In this document: piece by piece, positions 40,371 through 51,148 of the stretch | Layout: each line of letters opens with the position of its first letter | How positions within the stretch are numbered: the stretch's first letter is position 1 | From: Anniella stebbinsi | Lineage: Eukaryota; Chordata; Lepidosauria; Squamata; Anniellidae | Assembly (NCBI GenBank): GCA_029215795.1 | Contig: JARDYH010000004.1 | Coordinates: 32,616,001 to 32,680,000 of the forward strand | Reading direction: 5' to 3' | Length of the DNA stretch: 64,000 bases | The notes under the pieces: model-generated | Databases searched by the model: none | Told to the model about the DNA's origin: nothing | The model's input: the letters and a program-made list of their open reading frames with translations, nothing else | Program-made: the position numbers and the translations under genes

Positions 40371-40413
40371 TAAGATACAGGAGCCCTGTCCTCCTTTCCA
40401 TATGGTCACCCTA
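40371..40413. mobile_element. Half copy of the 172-bp hAT MITE
   Basis: AAGATACAGGAGCCCTGTCC and CATATGGTCACCCTA match the right arm of the 46130-46301 copy. Confidence 0.7.
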
Positions 40414-42176
40414 TGGTGTAAGCAATTACTGCTGCTTGGCCATTGGGAATTTGAAGTTATCTCTAGCATTTCCTTTGCACTCCACATCATTGTTGAACCA
40501 CTGTGTACAGTTACTCGACTCTCATTCACTGACTCCACTGTTCTTGGGCCTAATTCAATCTGCTTCTGGTCCTTCAGTGCAGTGGCTCCGCTAATAGCCA
40601 GGGTGAATTTGTTTAATATTTCTTACCCCTTATGATTTCTAAGATATTAGTGACATATAACCCACATCCCAGATAAACCAGTAATTTAATTAGGGAGGGG
40701 AATCGGGGACAATAAACAAATAGCAGGCTCTTAAATGAACTCAGTGTTTCAGAGTAAGTATTTGCACAATGAATCCTTCCCAGTATTCCCACCAGGCCTA
40801 ACCTTCTGCTGGTGTGAAATTTGCAGCCAGTTGCTGGAGGAGAAGTGGCAACCATGATGAAGCCTTGCTTTTCTCTGACTCAGCAATGTGTCAGAGGAAA
40901 CTATGAAGTACAATGGCAAGGGAAGACTCCATATCCTCATCCATTTATCCAAGGTCCCTGTGCTCTCATGTCTCTGTGTTATCCCATACATATATGCTCC
41001 GGCATAATGAACTCCAATGGCCAAATTGGTTATGTTTTGTAAGCTGGAAACCGGGATGCTCTAATGCGCACCATTCTACATATTCAAGCCATGCCCATCC
41101 ATGCAAACATAGGGTGGCTGCCAACTACTTAGCTGCTCACGTACCAGGCATTTGGGCAGTGCTTGTGGCAGAAGGATGTACAGCCTGTAGGACTAGAAGT
41201 TGGAGGAAATCCAAGTGACTTTGGCTGGACTGGTTTCCTGACTTTATTGGTTTCATGGCCTCTTGTGTCCCCTCTGTTGGAGAGGTAACATCTGTGATAC
41301 ATCAGGACAGAGTATTCTTGGTCCTGGCCCTGGTATAAGGATGGTTCTCCTGACCCAGCCACCTTACAGATTACTTCAGATTTCACTGTTTCTTTCTGCA
41401 AAAGCAGTTGAGCAGCCTCAGAATGTTTTTAAACTACTCATCTTATATAAGACTACGGTGGTGTAAGGCTTATTACTCGAGATCTACCAGACCTATTTTG
41501 CTCATTTTTGTTTGAACTGAAGCTTGAGCACTGTAGACATGCAGACAATTTTGAAACCTTGGAAAGGTTCAAAACTCAAACTTTGGGCAGCTCAAGAAGG
41601 GAGAAGAGTGAGGGATGAAGCAAAGGGACATATGTCCCACACTGTGCATGTAATGTAACATGTAACAGAGTGAGTATATGCATATGTAATAATGCTTACC
41701 CCTGTGAGCCCTTAGAGTGCTGGGCCAATGAAAGGGACAGGCACAGAATGTTGGGAAAGGGGCTGAAGAAATGTCAGTTGGTGATAGCTAGAGGAGGAGG
41801 AAGAGAAGCTGAGGGGAAAGAGCTGAAAGGACAACAGAGGGAGAAGAGAGAGAAAAATCTTACATCACATATTTTGACCTCAAACTTCAAGAAATGGTAA
41901 ATGATCTTTTTAAAAAGAACATCTTTTGTTTTTGCCTTTGCCAGTTTATTTGTAGTATATTTATTTTAAAAGTGGTAAGTTGTCCAAGTTGCAAGGGAAA
42001 CTGGCAAACATATCTTTATCCAATCATTCTCAGACTACTATCCCCTGTGGCAACATGGGATTTTCACTAGTATTTTAATGAATTTTAATGAATTAATGAA
42101 TTAATCCATCTAATCTAAATTTACAATTGTTTGGTTACAAACAATTGGTTACAAGCAAGAAGCACATGCCTTCTTT
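40414..42176. other. Repeat-poor intergenic stretch
   Basis: About 1.8 kb without a repeat that I can name or a credible coding frame. Confidence 0.4.
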
Positions 42177-42184
42177 TTTTAGAT

Positions 42185-42901
42185 CAGGTGGGGGACCTTT
42201 CTTGGCCTGTGGGCCAGATTACCACTCAGGAAACCCCTTGGGGAGCACATGACAACAGAGGGGTGTGGCCAGAGCCTAAAGTGGGTGGGGCTATCCCTCC
42301 CTCCCCCCTCTCTCATAGACACACCCATACACTCCATTCAGACCCACACCCAATTCACACATCCACACACAGCGCCAGAGCAGCTTCCTCTCTGCTGTTG
42401 TTGCGGAGCTGCAACTTCAGGAGTCACTCCTTCAAGGCAGCTTGAAAGGTAAGGGCTGTGCCTTTCAAGGCAGTGCGCGAGCATACAAGAACTCAGGGGA
42501 GGCTGGTGGCTGCAATGTCAGTGGGGCGGTGAATCTGCTCCAGGTTTCAGTCAGAACCAGTCAGAACTCTAAAGGAGCAATCCAACAGGCTTTGCGACTG
42601 GTTCGGACTGAAACTAGGATTCACCACCCCACTAACATTGGAGCCATCAGCCTGCACTGCAAGAATTATTAATTATTTTAACAGCAGAGTGGGGCACCAA
42701 GCTTCCAGGAATAAATATTTAAATGTCCTCCAGACACCTGCAAGCAGCGTGTCCCAAGGTAGCCAGCTCCATGTGCCTCTCGCCTTTCCCATTCGGAAAG
42801 ATAAGCGGCATGTGGAGCCTCCAGGAACTGCCACTGGCCCTAACAGGTGTGGAGTTCTTGTGGGTTGAATATGGCCCGTGGGGAGGAGGTTCCCCACCCC
42901 T
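42185..42901. mobile_element. 717-bp hAT transposon containing a second hAT
   Basis: Ends CAGGTGGGGGACCTTTCTTG and ...GGAGGTTCCCCACCCCT match the CAGGGGTGGGGAACC type of hAT terminus. The flanks TTTTAGAT (42177-42184) and ATTTAGAT (42902-42909) agree at 7 of 8. Subterminal GGCCTGTGGGCCA / TGGCCCGTGGGG also pair. No transposase. Confidence 0.85.
42494..42659. mobile_element. 166-bp palindromic hAT MITE inside the 717-bp hAT
   Basis: Inverted arms CAGGGGAGGCTGGTGGCTGC and the matching end ATCAGCCTGCACTG. Flanks CAAGAACT (42486-42493) and CAAGAATT (42660-42667) agree at 7 of 8. Family members at 62869-63068 and 63537-63717. Confidence 0.88.
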
Positions 42902-43122
42902 ATTTAGATAATGCATCCATACGTGGCATCTTAGAAGAGGCATCTCCTCCGTAGGACAAGAGTGGGAATGCTTTTTTTGAGAGGGCACTTGCCATTTGTA
43001 ACGTTTATAAGTATTTGTACTAAAAATGTTATATCTTTTCTGCGGGGGGACCTATTTAGTTAACAGTTAGGTAAATTGGGTAATCTGCTTGATTAAACAA
43101 TTAAACTTTGCAGCCTTAAATA

Positions 43123-43230
43123 ATAATAGTAGTAGTAATAATAATAATTTATTTATTATTTATTTATTTATTTATTACCCGCCTCTCCCTCTGGATCGAG
43201 GTGGGGAACAACCTCAAGACATATTTCAAC
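43123..43230 (-). mobile_element. LINE 3' tail with ATT/TTTA tract (minus strand)
   Basis: ATTTATTACCCGCCTCTCCC and TGGATCGAGGTGGGGAACAA, the same terminal block as at 6475. Confidence 0.7.
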
Positions 43231-44955
43231 GTCTACATGAGTATGAATTTACAAGATATTGGAGAATAGTTCTGCGCTGCAAACCTGGTAGTCAAGTGAT
43301 CACTGCCTTCCCATATAGGTCCAATGCTAGTTGTATGTGAGCAGAATGGAACAGTTGGGTGAAGAGTGTCCTAATGTAAAGTGTATTTGGGAAGCAACAG
43401 CCTCCTCCTCCTCCTTCTTCTTCTTTGTGGATGGGTGATATTTGTCTGAACTCCAGCCTGGCCTGTTTACTTTCCTGCTGCCTGTGCAACATATGCCAAT
43501 GAAATATAACAACAGTCTTTGCCTCCATATTTGGAGAGCCAAGCAAACAGACGTGCCAAAAACTATCTTGGGAGGACACAGGCTGTAATTGAGGTTATTA
43601 GCTGTGCTCCCCCCCCCCCCTTTTCCTTTGCAGAATGGCAGCGTGGGCTTTCAATAAGCTGCTTCCCTTTCCATGGAGCACTCTAAAATCATTGCGTGTA
43701 ATTGCCTGCCATCTCAAATCCAGCCTCACTCCCCCTCTCTGCATCTTTTTTTGTCTGTGGGGTTACCAATCCTCTTCCCTCACCAGGGAGCATTTCAAAC
43801 GGCAGCATGTCTGTTTAAAAATAAAATGAAATTTTAATGACTACAAAATACCTCTCTATTCATCAAACTGAGTGTGCAGCAAGGCAGGGGCGGACAAAGG
43901 GCCCTGGGGGAATATCAGAAACACAAGGAACTGAGTGCCTGTCCTCTATATTTTAATTCAGGGGAAAGCGTTTGGAGTATTGGCTTTCTTGCATTGGGCT
44001 TGTACTTCACATATAAGATTATAAACTTGTACTCTGTGTTAGTGACTCCAAAATAAGTACTACTTCCTTGTTCTGTGTTTGTACCCACTAATGTGGATTA
44101 AAAATCCATGCTTTGGGCTAATCTGTACTAGCATTTCATCCCGGTACTGAAATGCTTGGCTCACGCATGGAGTACATGGTGAACTCCTCAACCCTGTTGT
44201 CTTGTGACTATTTCTCCCTGAATAATACTCAGGTTTTGTTTTGTTTTTATAATGGCTTTTTCAGGGCTTGCAGTTTCCATGCCCTACAAAGGTTTGTGTG
44301 TTCTAATCCAACGTATCACAGTTCTTACTGGTAGAAGTGGTTTAAAATGGTACAACCTGTTTTGCAACATTTCCCCCCCACCCTTTCCCACCTCCCATGG
44401 AAGGATCTACAGTTTTTCTCCACATTTTGTTACCTGCGCTTTCCTCAGATTGATTTTTATGGGACTTGGGGGGCAGGAAATCCATGGGGGCAGGTGTTTT
44501 TCACTGCACTCCTACATATCTGTGCAGCTGTGTTCCCAGGGCAGCAATTGCATTTTGAAAAAAATACCAGCACAGTGGTGTCTCATAAACAAAATGTGGT
44601 CTAGGGTTGATTCTCCCCTTAAAGTTTTATAGTTTCTGTGTTTGTTTTCAGAGTCCTCATGCAGTCCTCATGCAGTAATGGTGGGACCTATGGTCAATTT
44701 GTACTTCCACCTTTGACAGGGTACATAAACGCCCAGATTGCAAAGATATTCATTACTTAGGGCATATCAATACATTGAGGTTTGCAGGTGATCCATGACT
44801 GGATTTCCCATGATTTGTTTGAAGTGTCAATGCAGCTGCAGGTAATAGGGCGGCAACACCAGGAGAGCTTTTATTTAACCCTTCTCTGCTGCTCTTTTCC
44901 CAATCTGAATTGTTGCCCCCAGTATTGCTTGAAAGTAACAGCTCTACCTTATAAC
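43231..44955. other. Repeat-poor intergenic stretch
   Basis: A C-run at 43610-43620 and an otherwise unique stretch. 43580-43760 (AATAAGCTGCTTCCCTTTCC, GTAATTGCCTGCCATCTC) is a candidate conserved non-coding block by texture only. Confidence 0.35.
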
Positions 44956-44958
44956 TGT

Positions 44959-45555
44959 ATGGTTGCATTCAGACAACACATTAGTCAATGGTGGGTTGAG
45001 TGGCCAACTCACAGTTGGTTATTTTACAGGTACTTCCCACACAATGGCCTGTTTCGGATGACATGATAATCAACGGAGGGGGGAAACAATTGTAGGTTGT
45101 GTTGCTTATTGTGTCATGTGTGTGTGTTGTGTGTTGCCCTCCACAACTGACAGTACACTATTTTGGACACTTAAACAACAGAGAAAAACAATGGGCTTGC
45201 ATGTTGTTTATCCCGAATTCCGTTGTTTAAAGTGTCGTGTGGAGGGAAACCCCCCTCTCTCTGTGTACTATTCCGTTTGGTCATAGAATTTGCCAGCCAG
45301 AGCAGCCGACCCCCCCCCCCCCCGGCTGTTCCGATACAGCTGGCAGAACTTGCGGTGTATGCTGGGATACTGCCGGAGGACTGAGGGAGGTGGGAGGGAG
45401 GAGACACAGCAGCCCAGAAGGACGCCGGGACTTTCAGCCGCGTGACGGGGGAGGAGCAACATGTTGTGTGGCGGGCACCGCAAAAATAACGCACCTTGAG
45501 TATGCTATTCCCCCCTCCATTGCCTAAAGTGTCATCTGAACTCAGCCACAGAGAG
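44959..45555. mobile_element. Foldback element of about 600 bp with a GC-rich core
   Basis: Ends TGGTTGCATTCAGACAACAC and GTGTCATCTGAACTCAGCCA are imperfect inverted repeats. Inside lie AACAACAG/CCGTTGTTT inverted words and a GC- and CG-rich stretch (45290-45480) with a run of 14 or more C. No coding frame is credible. Confidence 0.55.
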
Positions 45556-46125
45556 AGTAACAAACAATAGTCAGTAGCTGCAATAGATAGGGCCTGTTCA
45601 AATGACTTGCTAACCCACCGTGGATTGCTCAAAACACAATTCATGGTGGGTTAGCATGTTTTGCGGTGGGTGTTCCCCCCAACAGAGGGTCAAGTACCCA
45701 TGCCTGTGCCACCTACCTTCTGCAGGATGGTTAGTGGACCTCCACAGTGGTTCTCGTGTCACCTGGCAAAAGTCCTGTGGTATTTTTGCCCCCCAAACGA
45801 CAAGAAAGCAAAAAAGAAAACAAAAATGGTGGCAACCATAGAGTCCACCACCAAGAGCAACTGCCACTTCCGGCAACACTCTTGCCATTGTAGACATTTT
45901 CTATGGTTGTGCAGCCCTTTCAACAGCTGGGGAGGCTGCCACAGCCTGAATTGTCTCAGTGGGATACATGGGCACCACAGCGGGAGGCCACAAAATTATC
46001 CATAGAATGAAGAGGGGCAAGTAAACCACTCCACTCCACAGGGTAACAGTCATGTGGTGGGCACACTTGTCATGGTTTTCCTACCCATTCCTAATCCATG
46101 GATACTTTACTCACCCTCCTCCCCA
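45556..46125. other. Intergenic stretch with a short hairpin
   Basis: GCTAACCCACCGTGG (about 45609) and TCATGGTGGGTTAGC (about 45641) pair closely, probably part of another hairpin repeat. The rest is unassigned. Confidence 0.4.
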
Positions 46126-46129
46126 TGAT

Positions 46130-46301
46130 TAGGGTGACCATATGAAAATGAAGACAGGGCTCCTGTATCTTTAACAGTTGTGTAGAACAGGGAATTTCAG
46201 CAGGTGTTATTCTTATGCATGCAGCACCTGGTGAAATTCCCTCTTCATCACAACAGTTAAAACTGCAGGAGCCCGGCCCTCTTTTGTATCTGGTCACTCT
46301 A
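46130..46301. mobile_element. 172-bp palindromic hAT MITE
   Basis: TAGGGTGACCATATGAAAAT to the matching TATCTGGTCACTCTA end. Same length and family as 20554-20725. The target duplication is not recognisable, so this copy looks older. Confidence 0.8.
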
Positions 46302-46786
46302 GCATAGCTCCTGCAGTTTTAACTTGATCACGTGAATGGGGCCACAGTCTCTGGATCTGGATGCACAGGAGATGCTGGTGAGAGTGAAAGAGAAGAGTGA
46401 GTGATGCCATATGAGTTCTCTACCACTCATGTCTCATGGTGTTGATGGTGGTAGCAGGCAGACTGCTGTGATCGAAGCTATACACATTCCTTCACCTGTG
46501 AAGGTAGCAATGGAACTTGCAGAATGCAACCAGGCTGTGCTTTTGCAAGGCAAAAATGCTCTGGAGTGTTTAGCCAGCAGCAATGGTTGGTAACATGTGC
46601 CCGGTCTTTGCCTACACAGAGTTTGCCTGAATATGAGGTAAGTGTGTTTACCTTGTGCTTGAGACACTGCTCCCAGATGTTGGAGGAGAAGAGGGTTAAG
46701 GCAACACAGTTCATATTTGAACTGAGAGGGGCAGGGCCTGTGCACTTGGAGATGTAGGGGGCAGGACCAGTGTGCATGGCCCTATC
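46302..46786. other. Intergenic stretch with nothing recognised
   Basis: AACTTGATCACGTG-type sequence follows the MITE; no repeat or coding frame supported. Confidence 0.4.
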
Positions 46787-47386
46787 TGTCAAGTGCCCAG
46801 CCTCAGGTCTCTCTTTGTGATCAATCAGAGAAGTCAAAGTGCAAAACAATTGCTTTTATTATGCAAACTACAGTTAGATCAGCAGTGCCTCAGGTTACAA
46901 TTGGAATCCACGAACAGACCCTGAGTCTCTAGACAGCTTTGGATAATATACAGGACCACTTAGTTACAAGCACCTCCATTTGGTTAATGCACTTTGTTAG
47001 ATAGTTGCAACAAAACCTGGTGCAAGCCCCAGCCGTCTCTGCTGAGTGGCAGGTTAAGCCCTTACCTTAAGGTGGGTTCTTCCAAAGGGACCTTCCGTGC
47101 GCAGCCAGCCTTTAGGACCGTGCGCAGCCAGTCTTTAGGAACACATTATGAGTTGACGTTGCTGCTCTCTCCTAGCACAACCTCTCACCCTGGGATTTCT
47201 TATTTCTAACCCCTCCTCATGCTCTGGCATTCTCACAGCTGATTAGCTTACACCTGGACAACCTCCACTCTGGGATTGCCAGTTTTCTGCAACTCTGACA
47301 CATCAGCAAACCCTCTGCCTCCTCCCCCTCAGACTCCATATCAGCGATGTCTCTGCTTTGTGGAGGTGCTAGGCCAAATCCTTACA
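46787..47386 (-). mobile_element. Solo LTR of an endogenous retrovirus-like element (minus strand)
   Basis: On the minus strand it starts TGTAAGGATTTGG and ends GGGCACTTGACA, a TG...CA pair 600 bp apart. The U3 part has a tandem duplicate of about 23 bp (CCGTGCGCAGCCAGCCTTTA, 47095-47140), then a TATA-like CTGTATATTATCC, then ATAATAAAAGCAATTG as the poly(A) signal about 70 bases before the end. No gag, pol or env sequence adjoins it, so it is a solo LTR. No target duplication is obvious. Confidence 0.6.
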
Positions 47387-47559
47387 CAGTCCCTCTACCC
47401 ATTCTAAGCCTTCACGCGTTCAGGCGAACACCTGAACAGGACTAGTGTCTGAGAAATAACCGAAACAATTTAATATAAAACACAATCGGAGCCTAGAGCC
47501 TCTAACTACAGCTAGCCATCTTACAGCAACGTACATCTTGTTTTAAAGTTTTGTATGTT

Positions 47560-47675
47560 ACAGTCTTATATTATGCTTTTGTCATTTTGTATTTTGGGGT
47601 TGTCATTTTTTGTAAAGTACCAGAGAGCTTCGGCGATTGGGTGAAATAGAAATGAAATAAATGAAATGAAATCTA
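47560..47675 (+). mobile_element. L2 LINE 3' end
   Basis: ACCAGAGAGCTTCGGCGATT then GGGTGAAATAGAAATGAAAT and AATAAATG. The end block of the copy at 24235. Confidence 0.8.
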
Positions 47676-48605
47676 ACACAACCAAAGTTCTTCTGCCCCT
47701 CCTACAAGTGGCAATTTCTCATTTACTACATTCGGATTCCAGGCATTTCACCACAATATTATTTGACTCCTATCCCCCTCCCCCGTCAGTCCAAAAAAAC
47801 ACAGTGCACATAATTATGCAGGGGGCTTACTCCAGATGTGTGTAATGGGGTGTGGAGTTTTCCTCATGGCAAGTTACTCTACACATTTTGGACACAGCAA
47901 GGAAAGTCATTGCGTTTGAGTTGTCTGCTGCAGAGTGTTAACATGGAAAACATCCTAAGCCTAAAAGCTTTCCAAAGATTATGTAGAAGAAACTGGTAGT
48001 CTGAGGTGGTTGAATCCTGGATCATACCACTATACGTTGCAGATACGGTATCATTTTTTTTTTTAAAAAAACACCCATATCTAAAATAGCTCCAAATAAA
48101 TTAGTACAATAGGGTTAAGGATCTACTGAACCTTCCTCCCTGATGTACTAGTTTACTAACTGCAGGGAGCTTTATGGGACAGTAGTGTTCAGAAAATACA
48201 ATCTCCTCCTGCAGACTGAAGTGGCACAGTCCAGAATTCTGCTATCTCAGTCTGCATAAGAGCAAAAGAGCTCTGAGTAGCTCATCTTCAGTGGTGTGTG
48301 TGAAAGTTCTGTTGGCTGCACTGTGGTCAAATATGAAAAAGGAAATGAATGACTAAGAGTGTTCCTGGAAATGTAATAGGGATGTGTGGATAGCAGCTGC
48401 AGTGTACATTTATTTTGATAAATGAGATTTTCTTTATGGATTAATCTTCACTTTACAAGGCTGAAGTGAATTGTGCCTCAACACCATCATGATTTTAGAT
48501 GAACGAATTAAGATTCTTTATTGAATCATTTATATTGGTCATTTTGTTTGAATTTGCAATAAAACCCTGTGTGTGCGTAATGTCAATTAATTGTTTTATT
48601 TTAGA
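47676..48605. other. Intergenic stretch with nothing recognised
   Basis: No repeat or coding frame that I can support. Confidence 0.4.
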
Positions 48606-48609
48606 TATA

Positions 48610-48760
48610 TACCCCACAACATCCCCTGAGGGACATTCATTTTTATTGTTGTTGTTGTTGTTGCTTTCATAAACCCTCTGAAAGACAGATCACTGTTATT
48701 TCCATTTTGCACAAGAAGAACTGAGGTTGTTAGATATAGCTATTTGCCTAGTCCACCTGG
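48610..48760 (-). mobile_element. MIR-like SINE fragment (minus strand) with (TTG)n
   Basis: ACTGTTATTTCCATTTTGCA, CAAGAAGAACTGAGGTTG follow the MIR body read in reverse. A GTT tract at 48645-48665 precedes it. Confidence 0.5.
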
Positions 48761-49077
48761 TCAATCAATGGGACTCAGCCAAAAGATTAAGCTAGGCCAA
48801 TCAAGGCCGGAATATACTCAATGGACCACATTTGTGTATTTCATCTCCAGCTATCTTCATAATCTGTTTAAGTGCAGCCATACCATTTGGGCAAGCTTTT
48901 ATTGTTTTAATAAGAGAGGTTGGTGTTTGGTTGTTTTTTTAATATCATGCACTACTATAGTGGAATATTTTGCTAGGAATTTGCATTTATTTTATTTTTT
49001 ATCCTACTCTATCCTCAATTTGAATTTTTTTTATCATATTCTTTCCCCCAATTAGTTCAGGGTTGCACAGATGTATA

Positions 49078-49310
49078 TTTTAGTGGTTAGAATGTTGGTC
49101 TATGAATGGACAATTCTGGGTGCAAATCCCTGCTCAGCCATGAAACATTCACTGGTTGACCCATGGCTAGTCGCCATGTCTCAGCCTAACTGACAACCTC
49201 ACAGAGCTGTTGTGAGGATAAAATTAGTGGCAGAGAGAAGTTCTGGTGTTCTGTTCTGAGTATTTTGGAGAATGAGCAGGACAAAACATAAATAACTGAA
49301 CCAATTCAAA
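49078..49310 (+). mobile_element. tRNA-derived SINE
   Basis: TTTTAGTGGTTAGAATGTTG, CTCAGCCATGAAACATTCAC and GACAACCTCACAGAGCTGTT, then GTGAGGATAAAATTA. Same family as 33343. Confidence 0.75.
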
Positions 49311-49403
49311 TAAATGTTAAGTAACTGAAACATTAAACATTTAAAACAACAACATTAAACATTTAAAAAATCAATACTCCAAAACATATAACTTTGCACC
49401 CTA

Positions 49404-50118
49404 GGCTACGAAAAGGCAAAAGCCGAGATAGCACAGCGAATCCGAGATGTCGATTTCCAAAATCACTTAAGCCAAATAATACTGTATCCGGCTATCAGAG
49501 AAAATAGTAGACCACTCATACCTGCTAAACACTTAGTGGCCCTGACCTCTCCAAAACTTAGAAGAGCTTTTACTTTGGCCAAATTCAATGTTTTGCCATC
49601 CGCTCTGTTGGAGGGCAGATTCCAAAAAATTCCTCACAGAGAACGGGTATGCCCATGTGGGAAGGGGGCAATCGAAACAGTAGGTCATGTTCTACTACAC
49701 TGCGATATATATAAAGATCTTAGATCTCTTCTTATTGCCCCGCTTATAGTAAAACTCCTGGCCAGGCCAGACAAATTTTATGCAGAATATTTATTGTCTG
49801 ACTTAGATGATCCAGTCACACTAAAAGTGGCCAGATTTTGTGTAGCAGCCATCTCCCGTCGCAGGGAGGTGACTGGTAAACATGAAAGAATGAACAACTA
49901 ACATGCATTATTCTATAGTTATAACCAAATGATACTGTATACATGTAACACAGTTATAATATATGAGTTACCATTTCCCTATGGGTTGATGACTTGTCTA
50001 TGTATTCAACTATTAAATGTTTTTATATTATCAGGAGGGTTAATTGAAAATTTAATGTGTAAATATGTTTTTATATTATGATGTTTTATACTTGCTGGTC
50101 TTGTTGACCGTAATAAAA

Positions 50119-50151
<33 letters not shown>
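49404..50151 (+). mobile_element. 5'-truncated LINE with intact C-terminal frame and zinc-knuckle motif
   Basis: Open from the first base of the insert (49404) to TAA at 49899-49901, 165 residues: GYEKAKAEIAQRIRDVDFQN at the start, LRRAFTLAKFNVLPSALLEG in the middle, then the C-x-C-x9-H-x4-C motif VCPCGKGAIETVGHVLLHC. This is the C-terminal knuckle of several LINE clades, perhaps R4/Dong-like. A 250-base 3'UTR and an (ATT)n tail end at 50151. It is flanked by the 13-bp direct repeat ACTTTGCACCCTA at 49391-49403 and 50152-50164. The clade is uncertain; the insertion is clear. Confidence 0.9.
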
Positions 50152-50153
<2 letters not shown>

Positions 50154-50164
50154 TTTGCACCCTA

Positions 50165-50995
50165 CATGTTTCTTGCAGGAAAAGGACACAATTCAGAAAT
50201 ACAGGTTTCCCAAATATTGGGCTGTGAAATATTGGGCTGTTATAAGCAGTGTGAAAGAATGATCTCTGAGTATAATCCATCCAAAAATGAGCAGGGAGAG
50301 ATTTATGCACATGCTTTAACCCTTCTATTATTGTGTCCTAGTGTAGGGCAACTTCTGTGTTCTGCAGATGGCTATTTATTAGCATAGCGCACTGGCTGGC
50401 TATAAATAGAAAGAAATGGACGTACAGGCTGAATATGGCAGCCTGGGACTTTTTTTCCCTGCTGCTTTTTTGCCTGTGGTCTTTCTGCTCCAGATTGATA
50501 AATAGTTAAAAGGCAATTAGAATGTTAATTTGTTGTGTTAATGTGCTACAATAGGATGCAAAGGGAAGCTATATGGACCAATGCAGTGAGCCAGTCAGTT
50601 CGAATTAACAGTTCAAGCTACCTGGGGAGTTCTCTGTGCCGTTGGGAAAAAAAAGAGAGAGAAAGAAACACAATCAGTGTGTTATCGAGGCTGACACTGA
50701 AAAAGATGCAATCAGGTTCAAGTGTCCCTGAAGGACCAAAGCACTGAATAAAGATAAAAGCCACACTCAACTCTTTGTTTTATCACTTGGATCATTGAGA
50801 AGGGAGGTATATATTAATAGCCCAAGTGTAAATTTCGCTCTGGGGTCTTCTATTTTTGGCTTCTGGATGCCCTTTGCTTTGCTTGTGTACATTTCCCTCT
50901 GAGTTATGTAAGGAAGTTGGGTAAACACAGCAGAGTATGATGTGCCTGCAGGATACAAATGGGTATTTGCTATTGCTGCCAGTACAGATAAATTC
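50165..50995. other. Repeat-poor intergenic block, candidate regulatory DNA
   Basis: 50380-50660 looks unique, with paired CTATTTATTAGCATAG / CTATAAATAGAAAG and GGCAATTAGAATGTTAATTT homeobox-like words. No evidence beyond texture. Confidence 0.3.
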
Positions 50996-51003
50996 TCTTA
51001 AAG

Positions 51004-51140
51004 CAGCCTTCTCCAGCCTGGTGCCCTCTAGATGTTTTGGAGTTCAATTCTCATCAGCTGCAACTAGCATGGGAAATGGTCAGGAATGCTGGGATTTGGA
51101 GTCCAAAACACCTGGAAGGCACCAGGCTGGGGAAGACAAG
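51004..51140. mobile_element. 137-bp palindromic MITE with perfect 8-bp duplication
   Basis: CAGCCTTCTCCAGCCTGGTG at the left pairs with CACCAGGCTGGGGAAGACAA at the right. The flanks TCTTAAAG at 50996-51003 and 51141-51148 are identical, so it is hAT-like. Fragments of the same family lie at 7750, 21030, 39781 and 58443. Confidence 0.92.
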
Positions 51141-51148
51141 TCTTAAAG

